A stretch of 64,000 nt of DNA from Anodontia alba (lineage: Eukaryota > Mollusca > Bivalvia > Lucinida > Lucinidae). Within the stretch, counting starts at the first letter, position 1; every line of letters starts with the position of its first letter. The stretch lies in NCBI GenBank assembly GCA_964016985.1, contig OZ024825.1, positions 7,727,445 to 7,791,444 of the forward strand, written 5' to 3'. The notes beneath the pieces are model-generated. The model was not told where the DNA came from, made no database searches, and was given only the letters and a program-made list of their open reading frames with translations. The position numbers and the translations under genes were made by a program. Shown piece after piece: positions 10,735-23,380 of this stretch.

Positions 10735-11010
10735 CATTACGAAAACACGCCTATTCAAATATATAGAAAATTTTACCACCAAAAACTGAAAATTTTCCAA
10801 TTAGAATTCTGATATTTTTCATATTTCTGCTCAAAACATAGATTGTGGTACTCGTTAGAACCGCCTCGGCGAGGCGGTTCTAACGAATACCCACACTCTA
10901 TGTTTTTGAGCAGAAATAAGAAAAATAATGTATACCCCTGTAAACCCCAATTGTACTATATAAAAGTGGGGTTTAAGGGGGTCAAAAAATATAGGGGTGT
11001 TTTCGTGATG
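10735..11010 (+). mobile_element. Family A MITE, copy A5
   Basis: Full length, from CATTACGAAAACACGCC to TTTTCGTGATG. It lies about 380 bp downstream of the pseudogene stop. Confidence 0.9.
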
Positions 11011-11230
11011 TCATTTCGTGCAGCTCAATTTATTAACAGTAGGGATCTACAAAAATATCAGTGTGCGATGAGGATTCTCAGTTTTGACTAATAAAACGAG
11101 TGCCGATTCTAAAAACTCAAAAACTAAATTAGTATCTGGTTTCTTTTCTCAAGAGAAGGCTTATATTAGGGTATATGCTTTAAAGGAATCTAAACAGCTT
11201 AAACAGAATGGAATACATTTAATTGTTTAC

Positions 11231-11444
11231 TTAACGCTGAGCACTCTGGGTAAAATTTTCAGTAGAAGACATTTTGTAATATATTTCTTATTTTCCCCAG
11301 AAAACTGGATTTGACAATTCATGCAAATTTTCTCCATTGGAGACAATTTGCATGAAATGTCAGATCATGTTTTATGGAAAAATAAGAAAAATATCAACCA
11401 TTTGTCATCTGCTAAAATAGCCCAGAGTGTGGTAAAGGTTACTG
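11231..11444. mobile_element. Family B fold-back MITE
   Basis: The left end TTAACGCTGAGCACTCTGGG and the right end 'gcccagagtgtggtaaagg' are inverted. The centre is a hairpin of 'tgacaattcatgcaaatt' with 'aatttgcatgaaatgtca'. Confidence 0.85.
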
Positions 11445-11639
11445 CCGATGTTTAGAATAGAATAGAATAGAATAGACATTATATTCATACAAAAGGCCAA
11501 TGACCTATGAGTACACCCTACAACATAAGCAATATCAAGCATAGTCAATGAATATCAAAGATGGCAAAAGTAGACATATAACCTGAACTAAAACGATAGT
11601 CTTCCTCATCAACTATAAAACCATTTGTGGTTCTATATC

Positions 11640-12420
11640 GAAGGTAATACCATATAGAACTTAGAAGTAATGTCCCTAGCTCTGTTTACCTACACAGAGC
11701 TACTGACATTACAACCAACAGTAATACTGTCAATACAACCAGTTATATATTAGTTACCTAAACAATACTGTATATGTTATGATACTATCAAATATCATAT
11801 AAAACTAAGTATAATGTTCTTAGTTCCAGTTACCTAGATGGAGCTACGAACATCACAACTAAATCTAAACAATACTGTATATATATGATACTATTAATTA
11901 TCATATAAAAATAAGTAGTAATGTTCTTAGCTCCAGTTACCTAGATGGAGCTACGAACATCACAAATAAATCTAAACAATGCTGTATATATATGATACTA
12001 TTAATAATCATATAAAAATAAGTAGTAATGTTCTTAGCTCCAGTTACCTAGATGGAGCTACGAACATCACAACTAACAGTTATACTGCCAATACAATGTC
12101 GTACATGACTTATCTATACAATACTATATACGCTATAGTACCATCAAATACAATATATAGCTTATTAGTAATGTTCCTAGCTCTGTTCACCTAAATAGAG
12201 CTGAGAACACTACAACTTACAGTAACACTGTTAATACAATGTGTCGCACATGATTTAGTTAAACAACACTGCATATGTAATAATCCCATCAAGGACCATA
12301 TATAACTTAGTAGTAAACAGAGCAAAGAGCATTACAACAAACAATAATTCTGTCATTACGATGAGTTATATATGAATTATCTAAACAATACTATAAATGT
12401 TGTAATGTCATCCCAACAGT
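11640..12420. repeat. ~110-bp tandem repeats with palindromic cores
   Basis: About six units each contain 'gttcttagctccagttacct', then 'tggagctacgaac', so every unit folds on itself. The spacer is 'aatactgtatatatatgata'. They lie in the 3' untranslated part of the LINE remnant. Confidence 0.8.
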
Positions 12421-13354
12421 AACTTGTTATGTATGACTTAAATGGACATTTTTATACATGCTATATATAATTTCATACATTCCCAATGAATGCTTTTAAA
12501 TATTATATTGCTATTATGACTCCAACAATAAACAAATAAATAAACAATTAAATAAATAACGCCTACCATAGAAGTTCGGGAATGAAGAGGAGAAAAACAT
12601 ACCATGCTAGGGAAAATATTTCATTACGTTTCAGTAAACTTTTAGAAATGTAAACAGATAGCTTATTAATAGTAGTCTTGTTTTCTCACTTCAACAATTC
12701 AATCAATTAAGGCATATTTGGTCTTATCCAGTAGTATCGTTTAGTGTATTCAGCACGTAAGTCGTGGTATAAAGGACACTAAAATAAAATGAAACTCATC
12801 TCCTAAAGTAGTACAATTTTGACATTTTCTATTTTCCGAAGGTATTTTTTCTGGTTTATGCCAACGCCCCGTTTCAATTGCAAGTCGGTATAAACGAGTG
12901 AAAGCATATCAAATCTTTTAACTTTTATGATACCTAAATAACACGGAAATAAGTTTATAGGTACTTGCCCTTGTAGAGTTTTCTATTTGTTCATTCCGCT
13001 TTTGAGTAAAGTGGTAAGGTATTTAAAATACTCATAAAACGCGTTACGTCACCACCATACATAATTAAAACCTAAACTTTCTAACAGGTGTTTGACAGAC
13101 TTAGCCCACGATGATCTTTCTGGATATAAGACATTCTACCTAACTCCCCATGTATGAAATTATTTTGTGTTTGAGCTTTAACCCTTAAAAGTTGTTTACA
13201 GAACCTTAGATGAATTCGTTCAATTACGTCCGCCTTTGAAAACCCCTATACTTCACCACTATAATTTAATATTGGCAATACGAGTTTATCAAATAACCCT
13301 AACATGTGCGATACTGAAGAATTTGTGAATTTATTTATTAATGATTTTAATTTA

Positions 13355-13631
13355 CATCACGAAAACACGCCTATATTATATTGGCCCCCTTAAACCCCAC
13401 TTTTATATAGTAAAACTGGGGTTTAGAGGGGTATACATTATTTTTCTTATTTCTGCTTAAAACATAGATTGTGGGTACCCGTTAGAACCGCCTCGGCGAG
13501 GCGGTTCTAACGAGTACCCACAATCCATGTTTTGAGCAGAAATATAAAAAATAGAGTTTTTTATCTGAAAATTTTCGTTTTTTTTGGAGGTGAAATTTTC
13601 TATATATTTGAATAGGCGTGTTTTCGTAATG
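13355..13631 (-). mobile_element. Family A MITE, copy A6, inserted in the LINE
   Basis: Full length, from CATCACGAAAACACGCC to TTTTCGTAATG. The LINE reading frame is split between ALKAIF and KLKSLINK, so the MITE inserted after the LINE. Confidence 0.92.
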
Positions 13632-13736
13632 AAAAATTGCTTTCAAAGCCTGACCTGCTGGTGGATCGTGCGTTTCAGAAAATGAGGCACCAGTAGTAAA
13701 TACAATACCTAAGTATGTAAACTTATATTATTATTA

Positions 13737-14087
13737 CCGTATTCGACCTAATTACCGCACCGTGCGCTTAGGTTTTTCAATCTAACAGGACACACTCATT
13801 TGTGGTCAAATATGTATCTACCTACTAAGGCTACACTATAAAAAAGATCAGAAAAGGACTTCTTTAATGATGACTATGCGATTTTTTCTGACTTTCTTTA
13901 CAAAGGCATATGTTGTGGGTACTCATTTGAATTGCATCGACTTGTCGATGTAATTCAAATGAGTACCCACAACATATGTCTTTGTAAAGAAATGAAAGAA
14001 ACAAGTACACTGGTTGTAATCTGAAGACTACGGAATTTCTTGACTGTGCGCTTATAGGGTTATGTGCGGTAATTAGGTCGAATACGG
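13737..14087. mobile_element. Family K fold-back MITE, TA target
   Basis: The terminal inverted repeat CCGTATTCGACCTAATTACC matches its inverted copy ending AGGTCGAATACGG. TA flanks both sides (13735-13736 and 14088-14089), as for Tc1/mariner-type insertion. The centre is a near-perfect palindrome (about 13895-13990) whose arms contain GTGGGTACTCATTTGAATT, close to the family A core. Confidence 0.8.
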
Positions 14088-14744
14088 TAACTATATCCAT
14101 AATCACGCCATTATATTCAAATTTTACATTTCTTCTGTTTGTTCCCCATTTTCGAAAATCATTACTTTTGTTTTATTCACGTTTACTGTCATTTTCCATC
14201 TGTCACAATAATCTTTTAGAATATCTAAACCCCATTTTTAGATATGATTTATTGTGGTTAGTGGATTCCAATACATGATAATCATTGGCTGTACTGGTAT
14301 TCGAGGCGCTTCTAATGAGTACCTGCAACATATTTTTGGTTTTTGAGACATCAGAAAATATTGATATCCCTATCTTAAGCTTTCTAACGGCAGATGCAGC
14401 TATGATTGTCAAAACTAGACTGTACTTCCACACAGTACAGTTGAAGTAACCATTGCTCACTCACACAATCATTCGAATCTTCAGTTTTTCCGGATACAGC
14501 TTGCATCCTTTGATGTTATTATACCTTATTATTAATGTTGTATGTGTCCTTGATTTGGAATAAAATATGCTTAAACAAAGATCAGCTTGCATGATGAATG
14601 TTGAACTTAGTTTCTTCAACAATTAGTATTGAATACACTTTATTCCCGTTATAAATTGAAATGTAAGCCTCTCGGAGGGCTGATGCGGATAACTAATGAT
14701 CTTATCACATATCTACCGATAAGAGGGTTTCCAGAAAATTATTT

Positions 14745-14845
14745 TTCTTATTTCTCCACGAAAACGTGTGTTGTGGATAATCGTAAGAATCGTCTCCTAC
14801 ATGTAATGAGTATCCACAATATTTGTTACGTGGAGAATTAGTAGA
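14745..14845. repeat. Family L palindrome, eroded
   Basis: 'ttatttctccacgaaaacg' and 'acgtggagaattagtagaaa' pair. The core 'gttgtggataatcgtaagaa' faces 'atgagtatccacaatat'. Related to 27412-27525 and 52218-52292. Confidence 0.6.
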
Positions 14846-14927
14846 AAAAATATCAACACTTTTTAGATTGATTGTAAATGTGTCTTATCTAGAGTGTCTT
14901 ATATTATCGTGCATACCTGCGTTGTGT

Positions 14928-15137
14928 TTTTTAACCTATTTATGCATGGCGTCCCATAAAAAGGATATTGGCAAACAGGTTAGACTCAGATCAGATGCCA
15001 CAAAACGCGACGTCTGATCAGAGTCTACACTGTTTACAAAAAAATAGAGAAAATTCTTTAAAACATGTTTTTTTTTTTGGCAATAGAACGGTCCAGTTAA
15101 TTAAAGTAGAAGAGTCCATTCGGCACAAATGGGTAAA
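14928..15137. mobile_element. Family C fold-back MITE
   Basis: The left end 'taacctatttatgcatggcg' and the right end 'gtccattcggcacaaatggg' bracket a GATCAGATGCC / GACGTCTGATC hairpin near 14985-15020. Similar to the element at 56277-56480. Confidence 0.65.
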
Positions 15138-15146
15138 GATCAGTTA

Positions 15147-16960
15147 ATTCTGATGAGTGAAGAACGAGACTAGGCTTTGCGGATTTTCAGTCTGATCGGA
15201 GCATTTGGCGTTTATGTTCATCAGTACAAACATATCTGGTGAGCAGACAACAAAGATCTACACTAGACTGTCCGAATGCTTAGGTTGAACTCGGAACACA
15301 ATTTTTAGCTTGTACAGAACGTTAGAAATAGACTATAAGGGAAGGGAAGTAATTATTTTTAAATATTATTATGACTTTAAATTGTATTACGCCCCTTCAG
15401 ATGGAGGACCTGAACGTTTCGGACAAATATAAATTCGAAGTGCATATAATGGGACTTGATCTAATTCAAAGAGGGACTAAAAACAAATGCTGTGAAGATT
15501 CTGAAATATGAGTGAAACTACTAAGAAATGCATAACGAAGCACACAGACGAGTAACAAATAATGACAAAAAAAAAAAAAAAAAAAAAAAAATAATAATAA
15601 AAAAAAAAAAATAAAAAAAATAAATGAATAAATAAAAAAATAAAGAAAATAAAGAAAAAGAAACAAAAACTCGACGTTATCTCCAGATGCCGCTCCAAAC
15701 ATTTAAAACAAACAAAAAGACAATAGAAAGCAAAGTGGGCAGCCGCTTAGGGAGAAACAGAAAGTGATAACAATAACAATAACAATAACAATGCTAGAAT
15801 TGCAACAAAGATGATCAGAGTCAATATGTACATATATCTGCTATTGAACGGATAGCAGTATAACCACTGGGTATGTAGGTTGTGTGTGTAGAGGCGGGGC
15901 GAGGCTGAGTCAGTTTGTAATATCAAACTGTGAAGGGCTTACTTTGGGTGACTGGGTTTATAATTCAGAAGTTACAAGCTACAGTAATACAGAAACGGTT
16001 GATGCCCTCAAACTGATTTTGTCAAAGTTAGACATGTTCATCTGGATCTGTATTACGAACCCATATGGAAATCTCAGCAGCAAACGATCACAAAAATTTA
16101 GTACAGAAAAGCATGTGGGCGACATCTTGTTAAAAAATCACAGTCGGATTATGAGCTCCAACGTCAGAAAAACGTACCTTCAGACATTTGCATCCCGCAA
16201 AGATTCAGACTAACCTGCGCAAAGCAACCATTTCTCTCTTCCTCAACGAGGAGTACACAATGTCAGACAAGACCCACCTAACACAACATTAAGAAATTAG
16301 AAAGATGTACGGCGAGCTGCCACAAGGTCCCATAAAGAAAGAACAATCCAACCTTAGACGGTCTGTAGTAAAATTTATAGAGGGTGGTGTTTTTTTTTTT
16401 TTTTTTTTTTTTGTTTTTGTTTTTTTGAGTGGGGGAGGTGGGGAGGGATAAAAGGCAAATCGATTTTACTGGTGCCAAATCATCACCATTGGTTAAAGTA
16501 TTGTGTAAAAATACGCTCGTACAAACATACGTTCGGCTCGAATGCATTCAGCAAAACACTACAGAAATATTTGTAAATCAATTTGAAAAAGGACGAAAAC
16601 AAAACGTCGCACAGCAACAACGGATACACGGACAAAAAGAACTGCAACATTGGTTGGAACCCATTTGAACGGCCAGCAATGATCATGACCGTGTCAGTGA
16701 AAATCAGCATTCTAGGGGTTGGGGAGGGAGGATAATAAATTAACCAATCATAAAAATTTTAGAAGTTATTTCCCTTGGTCTGATCACCACGTTTAATGTC
16801 ACTGGCGTATCAAACAGCAACTATTCAGAGCAGTTTTCCGCCAATGATCATACAATTGACAAACAACAAAAGCTTTGATCAGATCGCGTTGTAGTGCAAA
16901 ATTATCTGGGCGTTCGAATTTCGCACATGCCTCGAAGCTCCTTTAACTCGAGGCGAGTTC
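15147..16960. repeat. Duplicated segment A, copy 2
   Basis: Starts 'tgaagaacgagactaggctt' and follows copy 1 through 'ctaattcaaagagggac', 'gagaaacagaaagtga', 'cagtcggattatgagc', 'gttcggctcgaatgcattc' and 'cccttggtctgatcacc'. It has its own A-rich (15567-15660), (AACAAT)n-like (15766-15790) and poly(T) (16391-16412) expansions. Confidence 0.8.
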
Positions 16961-17160
16961 AACTCTACTCCAAAGTTGTACCTTACTGTGACGTTGATAC
17001 AGTGATACTATGATGAAAAAGGTTCACTACAAAAACGTTTCTGCTTCGTTTTTGAGACTATAAGTGCCCCCTGGTAACGGGTAATTGATACTCTTTCACG
17101 GGGGGGCGGGGGGGGGATAACTATGTCAAAATTAACACCCCCTCAGTCCACCCACGCCTT

Positions 17161-17162
<2 letters not shown>

Positions 17163-17216
<54 letters not shown>
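17163..17216. repeat. (GA)n microsatellite
   Basis: Uninterrupted GA dinucleotides, preceded by a G-rich tract at 17100-17117. Confidence 0.97.
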
Positions 17217-17219
<3 letters not shown>

Positions 17220-17571
17220 CTTTGATTCGTGTCCAAATTTACAAATATCACAAACACACAGCATCGACAGCGTCACCACATCGTCGCCGCAACGTTGAGG
17301 CGGAGTGATATCCGACGCCGAAGCGGCTCCACCTTCTCCGCTTATTTTAAAAACCTACCTACTGCTAGTTGTTACTTATAGTGATTCTTGCGTTGGCTTT
17401 GCCTTGGTCGTTATAATAGCTTTGAAGTCGGCAAACTAGATCTTCATAGCTAAGACGACGCAGGATTTGGTGGCTGATCGGGGTCTGCAGTGATTGCCAC
17501 TCATCAAGCAGGTTTATATACATGTACATCAATAGGTGGTGAAATACGGACATTAAATATTTAGATGGAAT

Positions 17572-17765
17572 ATGTACCGAAGTTTACCATTTTCACCCCA
17601 GAGTTTCTGACATGGACTCTTCCGTCTCTAATTTGGACACATTCATTGTTGCAAATACGGGTTTCAGTCAAAAAGCGATAACAGAATAGAATGGCAAATA
17701 ATATTCATCCTGATGAGACGGAACGTGACGAGCCGCGTCATCTGGATCTACCCTGTTTGCACAGG
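17572..17765. repeat. Duplicate of 7508-7930 without MITE A3
   Basis: Shares 'gaagtttaccattt', 'cccagagtttctga', 'tcagtcaaaaa' and 'acagaatagaatggc', then the GATGAGACG hairpin, in the same order as 7508-7930. MITE A3, present in the other copy, is missing. It supports a tandem duplication covering this interval. Confidence 0.75.
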
Positions 17766-17883
17766 TAATGGTTTTGGTCTGCCGGACTGAAAGAGCTAAG
17801 CTGTCCAAATACATGGGATAGAAACGGTCTCCCTAAAGAAAATATGTCTGCTTTTAAAGATGAAATAAAAATGATGTCCGGAA

Positions 17884-18077
17884 CTTAACGCTGAGCATGC
17901 TGGGTAATTTTTTTAGCAGACGACAGTTTCCCCTAAAATAGGAGCTGACTTTTCATGCACATTGTCGCCAAAGGAGACAACCTGCACAAAATATCAAATC
18001 CCAGCTATTACCTCGAAAAATATGAAACAAATATCCTCAGTTTGTCGTCTGCTGAATTGTCCCGCTGAGTGTTAATG
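17884..18077. mobile_element. Family B fold-back MITE
   Basis: TTAACGCTGAGCATGCTGGG at the left. The hairpin 'acttttcatgcacattgtc' pairs imperfectly with 'gacaacctgcacaaaatatc'. The right end is 'cccgctgagtgttaa'. Confidence 0.8.
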
Positions 18078-18419
18078 ATTATACTTTATATTTATAAATT
18101 CGGAATTATTGTTATAAGTACTGGTTATCCAGAAAAGTGATATCCGTTACAAAAAGATACATTAACCTGTTATCCCTTTTATGCTTAAGGATATGTTTCA
18201 TGAAAATATTTAGACAGCAATAAATAAATAAGTAAATGTATAAATAAATAAAAATAAATAAATAAATTAATTAATTAATTGATAAATAAATAAACACGAG
18301 AGGATAAAAAATGATAATGGCATCATGACTACAAGGCATTCTGCATCCCACAGTGATAAATAACGGTCGTGGTGGCGGTGTGTGGGCATTGCATACACTG
18401 AATAGATTTTATTTATGAC

Positions 18420-18670
18420 CATTACGAAAACATGTCTATTCAAATATATTGAAAATTTCAATACCAAAAACTGAAAGTTTTCAGACAAAAATTCTGATAT
18501 TTTTCATATTTCTGCTCAAAACATAGATTATGGGTACTCGTTAGAACCGCCTCGCCGAGGCGAGGCGGTTCTAACGAGTACCCACAATCTATGTTTTTAA
18601 GCAGAAATAAGAAAAATAATGTATACCCCTGTAAACACCCCAGATTTATTGTATAAAGGGGGTCAAAATC
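18420..18670 (+). mobile_element. Family A MITE, copy A7, 3' truncated
   Basis: The left end CATTACGAAAACATG and the core hairpin are intact, with an extra GAGGC in the loop. The copy stops after 'gggggtcaaaatc' and lacks the TTTTCGTGATG end. Confidence 0.85.
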
Positions 18671-19187
18671 GCCGGGATTCTGAAAATGAACATCTTACTT
18701 TAAATGCCAAAGGTATGAAAATGCATGCAAAAATTTACTAAATATGTCAAAAAGTATACGAACTCACATACTTAGTTTTCTAATTGTTTGAATTCTAATT
18801 TAACGGCACTCGATCAACCCTTGCGAGGTGACTTTGTGTCGTCTCCTAGATAAGCGTAAAATGGAGAGACAGTAGATGGAAGTAAAGAGAAAATAGAGGA
18901 GGATGTGGGGAAACGTAAATGACAGTACAGAAACAGAAGAAATACCAATATGCCCCTTCGCCAAGCCACAGCACGTACGGTATGTCTTTACAGCCAGACC
19001 CTTAATACAACCCTATCACCCTCTCACAGATCAGGACGTATAAATGTGTTTACAAACACTTCCTGAAATAATGCATATCCTGCTTTTCCCCTGAATCGTT
19101 TGCTGTTACATTAACCTTCAGCATTATTACTAAATGGCATACTCAAAAGAAAACCTCTCATTGTAGTTTTACGACCAACCCAAAAGC
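18671..19187. other. Intergenic, nothing recognised
   Basis: No open frame of note, no fold-back and no repeat family seen. Confidence 0.45.
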
Positions 19188-19415
19188 CTGAATTTACAAC
19201 CCATATAATCATCAGATGCGATGCTCTCATACTCCCAGATCAGCGAAACATCCCCGTATATCTTAACAAGAAATTCACTAGAGCTCCCGCCCCTCCCAAA
19301 GCCTGAATTTACAACCCATATAATCATCAGATGAGATGCTCTCGTACTCCCAGATCAGCGAAACATCCCCGTAAATCTTTACACAGAAATTCACCAGAGC
19401 TCCTGCCCCTCCCCA
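19188..19415. repeat. Two-copy ~112-bp tandem duplication
   Basis: 'agcctgaatttacaaccca' through 'gctcccgcccctccc' is repeated once with few differences. On the minus strand one unit reads IYGDVSLIWEYESISSDDYM, while the other has a one-base loss in that frame. It could be an exon remnant, but I recognise no family. Confidence 0.75.
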
Positions 19416-20555
19416 CCCCGTCCCGCCTCCACCATCACCATCCCTCGCGCCGCTCCCGATGAAGTACATCCTCTACTTACAAGATAGGTATTCGGCTAGT
19501 CTAAGGGCTTTCTAGATTCTACTATGGGTCACGCAGTGCGAAAACGTGTTCTCGGGTATATGCGGACATCGAAGGCACAGATCAGCCTGCGCATTCGCGC
19601 AGGCTGATCAGGGTCTTCACTGTCCGCAAACAGAATCACTGGATACTATAGAATGTTTCAGTAGAGAGCAAATGCCCGGATGATGCTGTTCATGTGCAGA
19701 ATGGTACGAATCAGCACATGGTGCGCAACCCCAAAGACACTTTTTCGTTTGACGCGGCCTTTATATATAAACAGTACGAAATTACCACAATTATGACACA
19801 CGTACATACTGAAAGCAACGAAATGAGCCGGTGCGCAGCATTCCCTACAAGGTAGCATGTACGCAGATCAATCTGCGCATCCAGGCAATCTGATTAGTAT
19901 CTAGACAAGGATCCAAAGTGTCGTCAGGTGGACAGAGGATGCGCAGGTTGATATCAGTCTCCGCTAGGCGTACATTCAATCTTGTAGGAAATGATGCTCA
20001 GAAATGATGTGTATCGATGTAACATTAAATCTTGCCCACTCCGGGAAGCTTGCACCCCACCCACCGGGATATCTGACGAATTTTGCCCCTGCCTTGGACA
20101 GCTTGCATTTACCGCAGAAAACCTTGCAAACTCACTTAAAAAAAAGATATTTAATCACTACTTTTATAACAAATTCCTATTACAGTAACTAGAACTGTAT
20201 ATCATCATCACTGCTTTGGGAGGGGGTAAGCTGCCTAGAGTAGGGGCAAGATACCTGTCCAGGAGGCAAGATAAACCGTTACCACGGCTTGTACATATAC
20301 ACAGTGTATCTTTCAAACCGAAAGTAGAATGTCATTCGGAACACCCACATTATTTGATAACGGTTGCCATTTTGAAACGGTGTGAAAAGTGAAATTATAT
20401 TTTTTCACAAAGTATACGGATAAGTGAAGAATGTAAGTTACAAGTTTAATTTGATACTGAGCAATAATAGCATTAAGGCATTATTTATCTCATAAAACCC
20501 TAAATCAGCCACTGTGAAATCATACAACTGCAACACAAATAGAACTGTAACACAA
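19416..20555. other. Intergenic with one hairpin
   Basis: An F-type hairpin lies at about 19575-19632 ('gatcagcctgcgcattcgcg' facing 'caggctgatcagggtctt'), and a half hairpin near 19865. Otherwise no recognised content. Two overlapping short frames near 19991-20192 look random. Confidence 0.45.
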
Positions 20556-22473
20556 ACAAGAGGCCCATGGGCCACAAGTCGCTCACCTGTATATTTGCAA
20601 ATGCCATGCAGCAGTCTTCCAGTATCGCCACAGCAACTGGGACAAAAAATTGACCATACCATAAAAAGGTAAAAGGTCATCCTAATCTCATCATTTTAAC
20701 AAACTTGGTAGACCTTAGGTACCCGATGCTATATACCAAGTTTCAACCTCAAAGCTTTCTTAGTACTGGAGAAGAAGGTTTTTAAGTGTTTTACCATATA
20801 TGGGCATGGTAGCCATCTTGTTTAGTGATGCAGAACCATTTGAACAAAGTGTCAACAGCCCTTCGACAGGAGGCATGTGAAATCTGGTGAAAATTGGTCA
20901 AGTGGTTTTAGGGTTTTAGAGAATAAACGTTTAAAGAGTTCATGGTTTAATACCTCTATATAGCACAAGGGCAAGGGCATATAACCCCGGGGGTGGGGTC
21001 AAAATTTTGATTCTTACTAAAACATTTTACTACTTTAATCATACAGTGTAAGTTTCAGTTTTAAATACATATTGGAAAAAAATGATTTTTCAACTCGCGT
21101 CCCCCTCCCCCACCACCCCCACCCCTTACAAATCTATACAGACGCAAATTTGACCTTGCCGTAAAAAGGTCAAAGGTCACCCTATGTTCATCATTTGAAC
21201 AAAGCTTGAGTCCTCGATGCTATATACAAAGATTCAGCCCCGAAGTTTTCTTGGTTCTGGAGAAGATTTTCAATAGTTTCTACCATATATGGACATGGCG
21301 GTCATCTTGTTCAATTGCGCGGAACCATATGAACAGATTGGCAATACCCTTTCCACAGAAGGCCCAAAATCCAGCGAAAATTGCTCAAGAGGTTTCAGAG
21401 AAGAAGACATTTAAAAATTACACATTTTTATACCTGTATATAGCTCGGTGGCAATGGCAGATAACCCTCAAGGGACAAAGTTTTGATTGTAGCTAAAATG
21501 TTTTACTGCTTTAATTACACAGTGTAAGTTTCAGCCATTAGTATTTCGTGCATTCTGAGAAAATAACTTCAACATTTCCCCCATATAAATGTATAGGAAC
21601 GCAAATTTTACCTTGCCGTAAAAGGTCAAAGGTCAACCTACGGTCATCATTTGAACAAACTGAGTAGATCTTGAGTCCTCGATGCTATATACCAAGATTC
21701 AGCTCCAGAGCTTTCTTGGTTCTGGAGAAGAAGATTTTTAAGTGTATTTACAATATATTGGCATGTATGGCGGCCATTTTGTTTGATGGCGCGGAACCAT
21801 TTGAATAAATTGGCAATCCTTTTTGAGAGAAGGCCCCATGTTAAAGCTGGTGAAAATTGCTCAAGCGATTTAAGAGAAGAAGACATTTAAAAATTACACA
21901 AGTTTATATATGTATATAGCTAGAAACAAGGGCAGATAACCCCTAGGTGACAAAATTTTGATTATAACTAAAATGTTTTACTACTTTAATCAATCATTGT
22001 AAAATAAAGTCAAAATGGGTTGCCTTTAGAGGTTCAGCAAATAATCTTTAATACATATTGAGAAAATGTTTTGCAATATTTTCCCCATACAAATGCATGG
22101 GGACGCAAATGACCTTGACGTAAAAGGTCAAAGGACAACCTAGGGTCATCATTTGAACAAACGTGGTAGACCTGGAGTCCATGATATATACCAAGATTCT
22201 GCCTTGAAGATTTCTTGGTTCTGGAGAAGAGTAGTGTTTTTACCATATATGGACATGTCGGCCATCTTGATTAACAGACCATGACCATTTGTAAAAATTA
22301 CCAATCCCCTTTTAACAGTAGGCTCCACATAAGTTTGAAAAAAATTGGCCCAGGGGTTACAGAGGTAAAGTCCTTCGAAGTTGTGGAAGGACGGACGGAC
22401 GACGGACGGACAACGACGGAGGGCAAGTGATCACAATAGCTCATCCTGAGCCTTGCTCAGGTGAGCTAAAAAA
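20556..22473 (+). mobile_element. Composite repeat element, four ~480-bp units
   Basis: It starts ACAAGAGGCCCATGGGCC with CGCTCACCTG close by, and ends at a GAGCCTTGCTC hairpin followed by AGGTGAGCTAAAA. The body is about four diverged ~480-bp units, each with 'gcaaatttgaccttgccgta', 'ggtcatcatttgaacaaa', 'ttcttggttctggagaaga' and 'accatatatggacatg'. It belongs to the same family as 48225-51238 (inverted) by its ends, but has a different interior array. No protein coding. Confidence 0.75.
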
Positions 22474-22905
22474 ACTAATCAACCAATGTGTCGCTAACTT
22501 GCCCGTTTTGGTTTGAAAAAAGGAAGTTAATTAAGTTGCTAACCTTAAAATAACAATTTTCAAGATCACAAAGTCATCTTAATATATGACATGCTGCTAG
22601 AAATAGTAGACGATAAAAGTACAGATTTCTTCTTACAAGTTTTAGGGAGGAGAAGGGGGAGGCACACTTGAAAGGTTTTATATCCGCTAGTGGTGTATTT
22701 TGACTGGATAAATCTCGCTTGATTTCCAGTTATCTGTGCATTCAGGCACTTGACACTTTGTATTGTTTTGTGTACCACAGCTTTTTTATTGCACAAATAG
22801 AGACAATTAAGATTTAATGGGACTTGAGGCATTTGATAGCATTTTTCTGTCATGTTTTACAAGGGAGTCAACTTTTTTGAATTTCTGCACACTAATCCCC
22901 TTCTA

Positions 22906-22985
22906 AAAGGTTTACTCTATAAGAATAAGAAAAGAATTTGCTCCTTCCTTATAGAGCAGATCCCTTTTCGAAAGGGAAGCAAAAC
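22906..22985. repeat. Family M hairpin
   Basis: 'aaaagaatttgctcctt' flanked by 'tttactctataagaataag' and 'ttatagagcagatccctttt', ending CGAAAGGGAAGC. Confidence 0.6.
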
Positions 22986-23380
22986 CAAGTTAACCGAATT
23001 GCCTTCCTGAAAGTGCATCGTTTCCCCTTACATACACCGGTCCGACGCCATACTGTCTTATTTGTGAAGAAGGACCGCCATGATAATGCAAACAGTGTAG
23101 ACTCAGATTAGGGGGTACATCCACAACCAACAAACTGCCCATTCTAGAAAGAACCAACGCTACTTTTGGGAAAAATGACACATTTGTGATTTTATTGATG
23201 TGTAAACTGGCGAATCACTCACAAACTAATTAAAGCCTGAAGGCGGCTTTCTGTTGTCTATTCTAAAATGTGTTCTTTTGGGAGGTAATTGGCTCCCATA
23301 TGGATCAAATTCCTTGTTTATACAAAACGATTACCTGTCAGAAGGGACGTAAAAACCATTTGGACAGATTTACCTTCCCT

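Larger units (their letters stand above)
11453..13720 (-). pseudogene. Decayed non-LTR retrotransposon (LINE), 3' part
   Basis: Reading the minus strand from 13717 gives YLGIVFTTGASFSE and GQALKAIF, interrupted by MITE A6. It resumes with KLKSLINKFTN, VLPILNYSGEV (then a stop where Trp is expected), IERIHLRFCKQLLRVK and FIHGELGRMSY. Further on come a shifted frame with SLGFNYVW and the C-terminal block IETGRWHKPEKIP / CQNCTTLGDEFHFIL near 12780-12890. These are conserved C-terminal reverse-transcriptase and zinc-knuckle-like blocks of CR1/L2-type LINEs (family knowledge; exact clade not resolved). Stops, frameshifts and an internal deletion after GRMSY show that it is dead. The element ends in a (TATTC)n tail, read on the plus strand as AGAAT repeats at 11453-11477, after a repeat-filled 3' region. 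Confidence 0.8.

Noticed and set aside
15466..15702. Phe/Leu-rich minus-strand frames
   Set aside because: They arise from an A-rich expansion on the plus strand. Overlapping frames show the same low-complexity pattern.
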